Assembly (NCBI GenBank): GCA_049802875.1
Contig: JBARNH010000036.1
Coordinates: 1-64,000, forward strand
Length of the DNA: 64,000 bases
Direction: 5' to 3'
Source: Lutacidiplasma sp049802875
Lineage (GTDB): Archaea > Thermoplasmatota > Thermoplasmata > Lutacidiplasmatales > UBA184
Part shown: positions 16,957-24,225 of the stretch, in pieces
Position numbering within the stretch: position 1 is the first letter of the stretch
Layout of the letters: each line of letters starts with the position of its first letter
Notes under the pieces: generated by a model
The model's input: the letters and a program-made list of their open reading frames with translations, nothing else
Told to the model about the DNA's origin: nothing
Database searches by the model: none
Translations under genes and position numbers: made by a program

Positions 16957-17184
16957 ATGGCGCTGAGCGCGAACTCCGCATCGGGTCACCCCTGCGTGAC
17001 CTCCCGTTGCGGACATCCGGACGCCGACCACGTCGCTACCCCCGAGCTCGCGTCGCCCAGTGAGGTCGTCGTGTGGTGTGTCTCTTGTCGTCGCCACGAG
17101 GTCTTACGCCCGCGCCGCTTCCGGTTGCCGTGGGCGCGGACCGTTGCGCCCCCGACCCGCCAACGACATTCTCGCGCGAGCTAG
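16957..17184 (+). CDS. Possible small zinc-binding protein
   Basis: This short frame (75 residues from ATG 16957; ATG 16936 is also in frame) has a Cys/His pattern, CVTSRCGHPDADH followed by VVVWCVSCRRHE, that could hold a zinc ion. A TATA-like GTTTAATA (16925-16932) is about 27 bp before ATG 16957, which would make the message leaderless. The rest is Arg-rich and could be chance, so this is tentative. Confidence 0.35.
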   Translation: MALSANSASGHPCVTSRCGHPDADHVATPELASPSEVVVWCVSCRRHEVLRPRRFRLPWARTVAPPTRQRHSRAS

Positions 17185-17323
17185 TGCTTCGCTGAGGAGC
17201 GCCGTACGGCGTCGGGGATGTTGGTCACGCGCTTCCTATCGCGAAAACCATTCGCCGCGTCAGGGAGCCCGGCCCCCGTCGTCCGGTGGATCCGATGCGA
17301 AGGGAGGCTCCCTCACCTCAGAT

Positions 17324-17857
17324 TCATCCGACCTTGCGATCGTTCCTATGCGCTCGCGAGAGCCAGGGAGGTTCGGGTAAAGGGGCACCGTCCAAGTGGG
17401 CGCACAACCGGTCGAGGAAGTCGTTGAAGCCGCGGACGAAGGTCTCGGCCGAGCGTCGACTCAACTTGCGGTGGGTCATCACCAGCAGGGTCCCGTCCTC
17501 GACCGCACTCAACTCCCAGCGGACCACCGAGTTCTCCCCTTGAGGGATCCCGGACCCCGGCGCGACATTCCACTCGTATTCGTAGATCCGGGGAGGGGTC
17601 CACTCCAAGACCCGGCCCCGCGCTCGGAGCTCATTGGGATGTTGGAACTCCACGATGCCATGAGCGGAGTCGCGCGACACCTTCGCCATGTACCAGAGCT
17701 CGAGCTGCTCCGGGTCCGTGATGGCCTCCCAGACGTCTTCGATCGGATGACGGAGGAGGCGCCGGAAGACGAGCGTTGCGCCTTCCGGGTCCACGTGGAG
17801 CAGTCCCGGCCCCCCCACCGCCCCCGGGACGGCGTCGTTCGAGGAGGTCGCACTCAA
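17324..17857 (-). CDS. SRPBCC / AHSA1-like protein
   Basis: This 177-residue protein has the START-like AHSA1 pattern: TLVFRRLLRHPIEDVWEAIT, then PEQLELWYMA, then VLEWTPPRIYEYEW, and a C-terminal helix with FNDFLDRLCAHL. The probable start is TTG 17857, which overlaps the stop of the ArsR gene (TTGA); a nearby GTG is possible. ArsR-AHSA1 pairs are common. The AHSA1 member often binds a hydrophobic ligand, and its role here is unknown. The frame upstream to 18202 is antisense to nothing real and is excluded. Confidence 0.8.
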   Translation of the reverse strand: MSATSSNDAVPGAVGGPGLLHVDPEGATLVFRRLLRHPIEDVWEAITDPEQLELWYMAKVSRDSAHGIVEFQHPNELRARGRVLEWTPPRIYEYEWNVAPGSGIPQGENSVVRWELSAVEDGTLLVMTHRKLSRRSAETFVRGFNDFLDRLCAHLDGAPLPEPPWLSRAHRNDRKVG

Positions 17858-18183
17858 GGCCGCCGCTCCTGCCGGGCTCGCTTCCGAGCATCCAGGTGGG
17901 CTTCCAGCGAATCCAGTTCCGTCTCCCAGAACCCCCGATATTTCGAGATCCATGCGTCGATCGGAGCAAGGCCCTCCGAACGGAGCGAGTACACCCGGTG
18001 TCGGCTCACCTGACGAACGCGTACCATGCCGACCTCGCGAAGGACCCGAAGGTGCCGAGACATCCCGGGTTGACTGACCCGGGGGAATGCACTCCCCAGC
18101 TCCCCCGCGGTCCGCTCCCTTCGAGAGAGAAGGTCGAGGACCTCCCGCCGCGTTTGGTCCGATAAGGCTCCGAAAGCGTCCAT
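17854..18183 (-). CDS. ArsR family transcriptional regulator
   Basis: This 109-residue winged-helix repressor has MDAFGALSDQTRREVLDLLS, then RRERTAGEL, then SQPGMSRHLRVLREVGMV (recognition helix) and the wing QVSRHRVYSL. No metal-binding CxC motif is visible, so it is probably not a metal sensor. It is the first gene of an operon with the AHSA1-like protein. An inverted repeat between its TATA box and start codon suggests autoregulation. Confidence 0.9.
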   Translation of the reverse strand: MDAFGALSDQTRREVLDLLSRRERTAGELGSAFPRVSQPGMSRHLRVLREVGMVRVRQVSRHRVYSLRSEGLAPIDAWISKYRGFWETELDSLEAHLDARKRARQERRP

Positions 18184-18201
18184 GGGTCCGATGGTAGCTC
18201 A

Positions 18202-18220
18202 TACCGTGGTACGTATTTAT
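18202..18220 (-). promoter_or_regulatory. Promoter and putative operator of the arsR-AHSA1 operon
   Basis: On the minus strand a TATA box (ATAAATA, 18214-18220) lies about 26 bp before the expected start site near 18191. Between TATA and gene is the inverted repeat TACC-GT-GGTA (18202-18211). This placement, just downstream of TATA, is typical of archaeal repressor operators. Binding by the ArsR product is inferred. Confidence 0.5.
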
Positions 18221-18302
18221 GGCCCGCCCGCCAATTCGAGCGTCTCGACTGAACTACCGGCGCCGTTGAGTCCACTGCCGGCCCTTTCCACATAATGACA
18301 CG

Positions 18303-18312
18303 GTTATATATC
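18303..18312 (+). promoter_or_regulatory. TATA box of the VOC-family gene
   Basis: GTTATATATC is a strong AT-rich element. Its centre predicts transcription from about 18333, leaving a leader of about 34 nt that contains a purine-rich GGGGAGAAGAGG just before ATG 18367. Confidence 0.55.
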
Positions 18313-18366
18313 TGACCCGATTTCGGACCTTCGCGCGGGCGCGGACGACCAAAGGGGAGAAGAGGT

Positions 18367-18783
18367 ATGGACGGGAAGATCTCAGCGGTTTCCCTCGTAG
18401 TGACGAACCAGGCGAAATCCCTCGCCTTCTTCACGGAGAAGGTCGGGTTCGAGAAGAAGACCGATGTCACCGGCCCCGGTGGATATCGGTACGTGACGGT
18501 CGGAGTCAAGGGGCAAGAGCTCGAGATGGCGCTCTTTGAGGCTGGCTCGGCCGTTGATCCTGTCACGAAGGATTGGTCGAAGCGTTGGGCGCCCGGAAGC
18601 ATGCCCCCGATTACGAACTTCGTCGGCGACTGCCGCAAGACCCATCAGGAACTGAGCGCCCGGGGAGTGGAGTTCCTGATGCCGCCGACGGATCACCCCT
18701 GGGGGACCGCAGCGACGTTCAAGGACCTCGACGGGAATCTCTTCTCGATCAGCCAACTCGGTGGTAGGTCGCCCAAGACCTAG
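18367..18783 (+). CDS. VOC family (glyoxalase/bleomycin resistance-like) protein
   Basis: This 138-residue protein has the vicinal-oxygen-chelate fold pattern. It has SLVVTNQAKSLAFFTEKVGF at the start and LEMALFE in the first metal-ligand region. FLMPPTDHPWGTAATFKDLDGN near the end is the typical second half, with the DPDGN-like turn as DLDGN. Members bind a divalent metal and act on small molecules, and the substrate here is unknown. It has its own promoter and is followed by a convergent transporter gene. Confidence 0.85.
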   Translation: MDGKISAVSLVVTNQAKSLAFFTEKVGFEKKTDVTGPGGYRYVTVGVKGQELEMALFEAGSAVDPVTKDWSKRWAPGSMPPITNFVGDCRKTHQELSARGVEFLMPPTDHPWGTAATFKDLDGNLFSISQLGGRSPKT

Positions 18784-18820
18784 AAGTGGCGCCGCGACTT
18801 TTCGAGCCCCACGGGGGCGT

Positions 18821-19522
18821 CTAGTAGACGTGCGCAACGTAGCCGATCAGATAGCCCGCGAACCCCGCTCCGAGGCCGATGAGCAGCATGCGGAGTCCGC
18901 TTTTCCATAGGGACCCCACGGTGATGCGGGCCTCGTACCACCCGATGCCGAAAAGCGCGATCGCGCTCACGATCACCGCACCGATGGCGGAGGTCTCGAT
19001 GGAGAATTGCGGTACGAGGAACGGAACGATGGGGATGGCCGACCCGACGAGGGTCGCGGCGAGCACGACCAGAGCGCTGTTCAGCGGCTGGGTTTCGGAG
19101 ACCGTTGCGAGATTGAGCTCGAAAGCCATCATCAGGTCGAGCATCGCCTTGGGTTTGGCCTCGATTTTCTGGACCATCTCCTCGAGCTCGTCGCCCTCGA
19201 ACCCCCAGTTTCGGAAGATCGTCCGGACCTCTTCCCGTTCCATCTCGGGGATCGCCTTCATTTCGTCGAGCTCCTTCCGGCGTTCGGATTCGTAGACCCG
19301 CCGACGGGCGAGGGTCGAGGTATACGCGACCGCGCCCATCGACACCGACTCTGCGCCCAGCGCGGCGAGCGCGCCGATGATGATGATCGTCGTATCGTGG
19401 GTCGCGGCCGAGAGGCCGAGAAGGATTCCGAGGACGTTGACCATACCGTCCTGGCTACCGAGAATGAAGTCCGAGAGCAGTCCGGGGCGGACGTGCATCT
19501 CGTGGCGAGGCGACATTGACAT
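18821..19522 (-). CDS. VIT1/CCC1 family iron/manganese transporter
   Basis: This 233-residue protein matches the VIT family. It has GLLSDFILGSQDGMVNVLGI with the conserved Asp and Gly of TM1, a long charged cytosolic helix (RRVYESERRKELDEMK and EREEVRTIF), and then three more TM segments. VIT proteins move ferrous iron or manganese out of the cytosol. The start is placed at ATG 19522 (or 19516), which follows GGTGGGG; the upstream frame to 19627 lacks hydrophobic or conserved features. Confidence 0.88.
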   Translation of the reverse strand: MSMSPRHEMHVRPGLLSDFILGSQDGMVNVLGILLGLSAATHDTTIIIIGALAALGAESVSMGAVAYTSTLARRRVYESERRKELDEMKAIPEMEREEVRTIFRNWGFEGDELEEMVQKIEAKPKAMLDLMMAFELNLATVSETQPLNSALVVLAATLVGSAIPIVPFLVPQFSIETSAIGAVIVSAIALFGIGWYEARITVGSLWKSGLRMLLIGLGAGFAGYLIGYVAHVY

Positions 19523-19670
19523 CGCCCCACCAACGTTCCCGATATGAGGGTGGCGGAGTTCTATTTCTACCGGTCCCCGCGGGCCGCGAGTTCCTCGCTT
19601 ACCCGAGGGTAGGCTCCTCGCAAACACCTAAATCCTGCGACGGGTCGAATACGCCGGAAGGCTCTATTGG

Positions 19671-21176
19671 ATGACGTCTTCTTCCCCCTCCTCTCCCGCC
19701 GGAACCGCCCCGCCGTCGGCCCAACGAAATGAATCGGCCGTAATCCTCCTCACGACGATCGGGACGCTGATGGTCGCGGTCGACAGCACGATCGTGATCC
19801 TGGCGCTGCCCACGATGGCGCGGGACCTCGCCGCCCCACTCTCCTCGATCATCTGGACGATCCTGATCTATCTGCTCATCACCGCGGCGCTCACGACCCA
19901 GGCCGGGCGCCTCGGCGACATGCTCGGCCGGGGTGGCGTCTACAACGCCGGTTTCGCGGTCTTCACGATTGGCTCCGGGCTCTCGGGATTCGCTCCGTCC
20001 GCGGAGACCCTGATCGGGGCGCGGGCCGTTCAGGCGATCGGCGGCGCTCTCGTGTTCGCGAACTCCGGTGCGCTGATCGCGACGGTGTTCCCTCCCGAGC
20101 GCCGGGGACGCGCGTTCGGGTTCTTGGTCTTCGGGTGGAGTGTCGGGGCGATCCTCGGCATTCTCCTCGGAGGGGTCATCACGACGGAACTCGGCTGGCG
20201 GTACATCTTCTTCATCAACCTCCCGATCGGCGTTGCCGCAGTCGCTCTCGGGCTCCGAACCCTCCCGAAGACCGTGCGAGTACGGACCGGGTTCGATGTG
20301 GTGGGCTTTGCACTCTTTTCCGCGATGTTGGGTCTCCTCTGCTACGGGATGATCGAGCTCGCCATCTTCGGAACCTCGCTGCTCAACTTTTCCTATCTTG
20401 CCGCCGGGATCGTACTGGTTCCGGTGTTCGCGGTCGCCGAAATGCGGACCTCCCGACCCATGCTCGAATTACGCGCGCTCAAGAATCGACTGCTCGGGTT
20501 CTCCCTGCTCGCGGGCCTCCTTCAGGCCCTCGGATATCTCTCGGTGGTCTTTTTGCTCACGCTCTACCTTCAGGGATTGAGGGGCCTCTCCCCACTGAAC
20601 GCCTCGCTGCTCTTGGTCCCGGGGTACCTGGTGGGTGCCGTGCTAGGGCCGACGATGGGTCGCAACGTCGACCGCCGCGGGGCACGACTCCTCGCGACAC
20701 TGGGTATCTTGTTCATGGCCGCGGCGGTACTCGCCTATTCTTTGCTCGACGCCTCCGCCTGGCTGGGATGGATCCCAATCATCTCCCTTCTTTCAGGGAT
20801 CGGAAGCGGAATGTTCTATCCGGCGAACACGACGGCAATCATGAGCCAAGCCACCCCCAGCACCTTCGGGTCGATCAGCGGCCTCCGCGTGACGCTCAGC
20901 AATATCGGCACGCTGCTGAGCTTCGTCTTTGCGCTGACGATCGCGTCGGCGAGCATTCCCCGAGCCCTCGCATACCAGGTCTTTCTGGGGACCACGAATC
21001 TGGTCGGCGGGATCGGGGCGGATTTCCTGACCGGGATTCACGCGGCCCTCTACGGCTCGGCTGCCATTCTCGGAGTTGCCGCCATCCTTTCTTGGTCGAG
21101 AGGGAGGGTCGTCCCGGTCTCGCATCGGACCGCGACGCCGTCGGGCGCACCCCCCCTCGCGCCGGGGAGCCCCTAA
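19671..21176 (+). CDS. MFS transporter, DHA2 (14-TM drug:H+ antiporter) family
   Basis: This 501-residue polytopic protein has the early acidic motif VAVDSTIVILALPTMARDL (motif D1 of DHA2), RLGDMLGRGGVYNAG (motif A) and WRYIFFINLPIG (motif C region), with about 14 TM segments. EmrB/QacA-like members export hydrophobic drugs or metabolites using the proton gradient. A TATA-like CCTAAATCC lies about 40 bp upstream. It is divergent from the VIT gene. Confidence 0.93.
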   Translation: MTSSSPSSPAGTAPPSAQRNESAVILLTTIGTLMVAVDSTIVILALPTMARDLAAPLSSIIWTILIYLLITAALTTQAGRLGDMLGRGGVYNAGFAVFTIGSGLSGFAPSAETLIGARAVQAIGGALVFANSGALIATVFPPERRGRAFGFLVFGWSVGAILGILLGGVITTELGWRYIFFINLPIGVAAVALGLRTLPKTVRVRTGFDVVGFALFSAMLGLLCYGMIELAIFGTSLLNFSYLAAGIVLVPVFAVAEMRTSRPMLELRALKNRLLGFSLLAGLLQALGYLSVVFLLTLYLQGLRGLSPLNASLLLVPGYLVGAVLGPTMGRNVDRRGARLLATLGILFMAAAVLAYSLLDASAWLGWIPIISLLSGIGSGMFYPANTTAIMSQATPSTFGSISGLRVTLSNIGTLLSFVFALTIASASIPRALAYQVFLGTTNLVGGIGADFLTGIHAALYGSAAILGVAAILSWSRGRVVPVSHRTATPSGAPPLAPGSP

Positions 21177-21228
21177 TCGGAGCTGGCGTTCGCCGCCTTC
21201 GCGGGAATCGTGCCGAAGCGCCATGGAC

Positions 21229-21684
21229 TCAGTTCGAATTTCGAGAAGCCGCTCGACGCGGCCGATGCCGCAATTGGCGGAGAGCGTCGTCGAGGATTCG
21301 ATTGTGATCGAACGCAAGCCGCCCCACGTGCCGGAGCAGGATCCACCGGGCTTCCTTGGCGTCGTCTCCACCCGAGGGAGTCTCGACGCGCCCCTGCATG
21401 TGAAACACGACGGACGTGGTCGGCTTTCGCGGATCACGCCTCGGTCCCGAGTACACCCCTACGAGGCCGAGCGGCCGAGCTCGCAGTCCGGTTTCCTCCA
21501 GGAGTTCCCGGACCACGGCCTCCTCTACGGTCTCTCGCAGCTCCACGAACCCGCCCGGCAGAGCCCAGTGCCCTCGGAACGGAGGGTTGCGTCGGCGCAC
21601 TAGCAGTACTCGGCCCCCATGGATCCAGACGGCGTCCACGGTGAGTGCCGGGCTCTGATATCGCGGGGACACGGCTCGTGCCAC
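21229..21684 (-). CDS. Nudix hydrolase
   Basis: This 151-residue protein has a full Nudix box, GGFVELRETVEEAV followed by RELLEETGL, which binds Mg2+ and hydrolyses a nucleoside diphosphate linked to another moiety. The N-terminal strand VDAVWIHGGRVLLVRRRNP and GHWALPGG are as in the MutT/ADPR group. The C-terminal tail is Arg-rich. The substrate is unknown. It is convergent with the MFS gene and divergent from the GHMP kinase gene. Confidence 0.92.
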   Translation of the reverse strand: MARAVSPRYQSPALTVDAVWIHGGRVLLVRRRNPPFRGHWALPGGFVELRETVEEAVVRELLEETGLRARPLGLVGVYSGPRRDPRKPTTSVVFHMQGRVETPSGGDDAKEARWILLRHVGRLAFDHNRILDDALRQLRHRPRRAASRNSN

Positions 21685-21792
21685 GCGCCGCCTCCATATG
21701 AACGGGAACGACCCGGGCGCCCTTCCGGCAGACTCCGGTCGACGGTCGGAGGGAAGCGTTAAGCCGTCGGCCCGGGTCGCGCTGGAGGCGCC

Positions 21793-22839
21793 ATGCAGAT
21801 CCTGCGGAGCAAGGCTCCCCTTCGGATCAGTTTCGCGGGCGGAGGGACCGACGTTTCCCCCTACCCCGAGGAGCGCGGAGGTGCGGTCCTCAACTGCACC
21901 ATCGACAAGTATGCCTACGTAACGCTCGAGGCCGAGGCGGGCCGACCGGGCGGAACCGCGGTGGAGTCCCTAGATTTCAATCTGAAGGCCAACTACGAAC
22001 GACCGTCCGACCTCTTCTATAACGGAGAGCTCGACCTGATCAAGGCGGCGTTGAAGGTCCTTCGACCCCCGGGTACCGACCCGGCGACTCCCGAGTGGCT
22101 TCGCCTGTTCCTTCATTCCGACGCCCCACCGGGGACCGGCCTCGGGACCTCGTCGGCGATGACGGTTGCCCTGGTGGGAGCGTTCCAGCACTACCTGAAG
22201 GAGGCCTGGACCTCGTATGATATCGCGGAACTGGCCTATCGGATCGAGCGATCGGAACTCGGGATCAAAGGCGGGCGACAGGACCAATACTCGGCGGCCT
22301 TTGGCGGATTCAACTTCATCGAATTTTCGGGGACCCGCACCGTGGTCAACCCGCTCAAGATCCGGCCCGAGGTCGCGAACGAGCTCGCCTATCGGTTGCT
22401 CCTCGTATACACCGGGGGCGGGCACTACTCTAACGAACTGATCGAGAGCCAGCAGCGGGGGTACACGGACAAGCGGGAAGTGACCGTCGAGGCGCTCGAT
22501 GCGACCAAGCGCTTGGCCATCGAGATGAAGAACGAACTTCTCCGGGGCAACATCGACGAAATGGGCGACCTCCTCGACGCCGGCTGGCAACTCAAGAAGA
22601 AGTTCACGGACGGAATCTCGAATCCGCGCGTGGACGACATTTACGCGAAGGCTCGGGGCGCGGGGGCGCTGGGAGGAAAGCTAGTCGGCGCGGGCGGCGG
22701 GGGGTTCTTGCTTCTATTCTGCGACTTCGCGCGGCGTGCCCAGGTCGCCCGGGCTGTGCAGGACGCCGGCGGCCGCGTGACCGACTTCTCGCTCGAGACG
22801 ATGGGCTTGCAGACCTGGTCGGTCCGCGCCGCGAGATGA
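21793..22839 (+). CDS. GHMP family sugar kinase (heptose-7-phosphate kinase-like)
   Basis: This 348-residue kinase has PLRISFAGGGTDVSPYPEE at the N-terminus and the GHMP ATP-binding loop PPGTGLGTSSAMTVALVGAF. It also has IKGGRQDQYSAAFGG and the C-terminal VGAGGGGFLLLF. This pattern matches D-glycero-D-manno-heptose 7-phosphate kinase (HddA) and related sugar kinases. It probably makes a sugar 1-phosphate for a nucleotide sugar and opens the glycan island. The nucleotidyltransferase gene follows after 88 bp. Confidence 0.88.
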   Translation: MQILRSKAPLRISFAGGGTDVSPYPEERGGAVLNCTIDKYAYVTLEAEAGRPGGTAVESLDFNLKANYERPSDLFYNGELDLIKAALKVLRPPGTDPATPEWLRLFLHSDAPPGTGLGTSSAMTVALVGAFQHYLKEAWTSYDIAELAYRIERSELGIKGGRQDQYSAAFGGFNFIEFSGTRTVVNPLKIRPEVANELAYRLLLVYTGGGHYSNELIESQQRGYTDKREVTVEALDATKRLAIEMKNELLRGNIDEMGDLLDAGWQLKKKFTDGISNPRVDDIYAKARGAGALGGKLVGAGGGGFLLLFCDFARRAQVARAVQDAGGRVTDFSLETMGLQTWSVRAAR

Positions 22840-22927
22840 GCTCGGCTCTGAACTCTCCGAAACGAACCGATAGCCGGGGCAAACTCCTTTAGTTCCGGTC
22901 CGTAGGTTCCTCTGAAGGGGCGTACGG

Positions 22928-23893
22928 TTGGGGACGGCGCGTCGGGCCAGGGCGAACGCCACACCTCGGTCGAGTGACGGAGGCACCCCCGGAACTCGAC
23001 GGCCGATCCGGGGGGTCCTCACGCTCGCCGGGGAGGGCACCGGGATGCTTCCCTGGTCCCGCGGGCTTCGGAAGGAGTTCCTTCCCCTCTACGACCGGGG
23101 GATCAACGGCGTTCCGGTGTTGAAGCCGATCGCCCACCTTGTGCTCGAGTCGCTCATGGGAGCGGGGGTGTCCGACGTCACTCTCGTAGTGCAGCCTCGG
23201 GACCTCTCGTTCGTCCAGGAATATTTCACCGTCGACCAGTCGTTCCTGGAGCGTCACGGCCACCATCCCGAACGGGTCGCCGAAACTCGGGACTTCTATG
23301 CCAAATTGCGCGCGCTGAGGGTCCGTTATGCCCTTCAGCCGCGTCCCATGGGATTCGGTGACGCCGTCCTCCGGGCAGAGCCGTACCTCGGGGGCGAGCC
23401 GTTCCTTCTCCAGGCGAGCGACGGGGTCGTCCTCGAGCAGCGCCGAGGGAGCCTCCCGCGAGCGATGGGAGAGGTCCTGCAGGGCGAGGGCCTCGATGCG
23501 GTGTTGCTCGTGCGCCGCGTGACCGATCCCCGGCGCTACGGAGTGGTCGAGGGCCGCTCGGACGGTCGCTACGGTTCGGTACGGCGCCTAAAGGTGACTC
23601 GGATGGAGGAGAAGCCCAAGCGCCCGCAGTCTCACTGGGCAGCGACGGCGGTCTATGCGTTCTCACCTCGACTATTCGAAGCACTCCGCGCCGCCCGAAA
23701 TCGTTCTCGGCTCAGGGCAGAGCTCGAGCTCACGTGGGGGGTCCAAGAACTCCTATCCTGCGGGGGCGCGGTTGTGGCACTTGTCCTCGAACCCGGGACT
23801 CGCTGGCGGTCGGTCGGTTCGCCGGAGGGGTACCTCCGCGCGTTGAGAGCCACCCATGCTCGTGCTTTCGCGCGGTCATCCAAACTCGGCTGA
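22928..23893 (+). CDS. Sugar-1-phosphate nucleotidyltransferase (GalU-like)
   Basis: This 321-residue protein resembles UTP-glucose-1-phosphate uridylyltransferase: RGVLTLAGEGTGMLPWSRGL (the nucleotide-binding loop, here GEGTGM rather than GxGTR), KEFLPLYD, GFGDAVLRAEP, and EKPKRPQS followed by ATAVYAFSPRLFEAL. It would activate a sugar phosphate made by the kinase upstream. The ORF opens with a TTG codon and a 25-residue Arg-rich lead, so the true start is uncertain. A TATA-like CTTTAGTT lies near 22886. Confidence 0.8.
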   Translation: MGTARRARANATPRSSDGGTPGTRRPIRGVLTLAGEGTGMLPWSRGLRKEFLPLYDRGINGVPVLKPIAHLVLESLMGAGVSDVTLVVQPRDLSFVQEYFTVDQSFLERHGHHPERVAETRDFYAKLRALRVRYALQPRPMGFGDAVLRAEPYLGGEPFLLQASDGVVLEQRRGSLPRAMGEVLQGEGLDAVLLVRRVTDPRRYGVVEGRSDGRYGSVRRLKVTRMEEKPKRPQSHWAATAVYAFSPRLFEALRAARNRSRLRAELELTWGVQELLSCGGAVVALVLEPGTRWRSVGSPEGYLRALRATHARAFARSSKLG

Positions 23894-24225
23894 CCCCGCC
23901 CGACCTGACCGACCCGATGCGCCCTCCTCGGGACGCCGGCGTAGGTTAACCACTTCCCGGAGGTTTTATCTCGCGGCTCTCGCCATTCATTTACCGTGAC
24001 GGATGGGCCGTCCGTTTCCGGGAAGGAGTCCGCTCATATTCGATGGACCAGGCAATGCCGGCCGGGCACGTTTTGACTCCCCCCGCCGGGGGCACGTCGG
24101 CCGGGTATCCCGCTGGCCCATGACGCCAACCGGAGCGAGATGAAGTGGCCGGGTGGCGGCCGTTTCCGGTCGCATATCGATCTTGACCGCCCGGTCGCCG
24201 TACCGGCGGCTACGGTGAGTCAGGC
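23894..24225. other. Intergenic stretch, no gene supported
   Basis: This 332-bp gap lies between the nucleotidyltransferase and the large surface protein. It contains TATA-like GGTTTTATC (23963-23971) and GCATATCG (near 24172), the latter placed correctly for ATG 24226. It also has a GC-rich inverted repeat around 24078-24091. No convincing ORF or RNA was found. Confidence 0.4.

Noticed and set aside
24078..24091. CCCCC...GGGGG inverted repeat as a terminator or small RNA
   Set aside because: It has a short GC-only stem without a following T-run or promoter, likely chance in GC-rich DNA.
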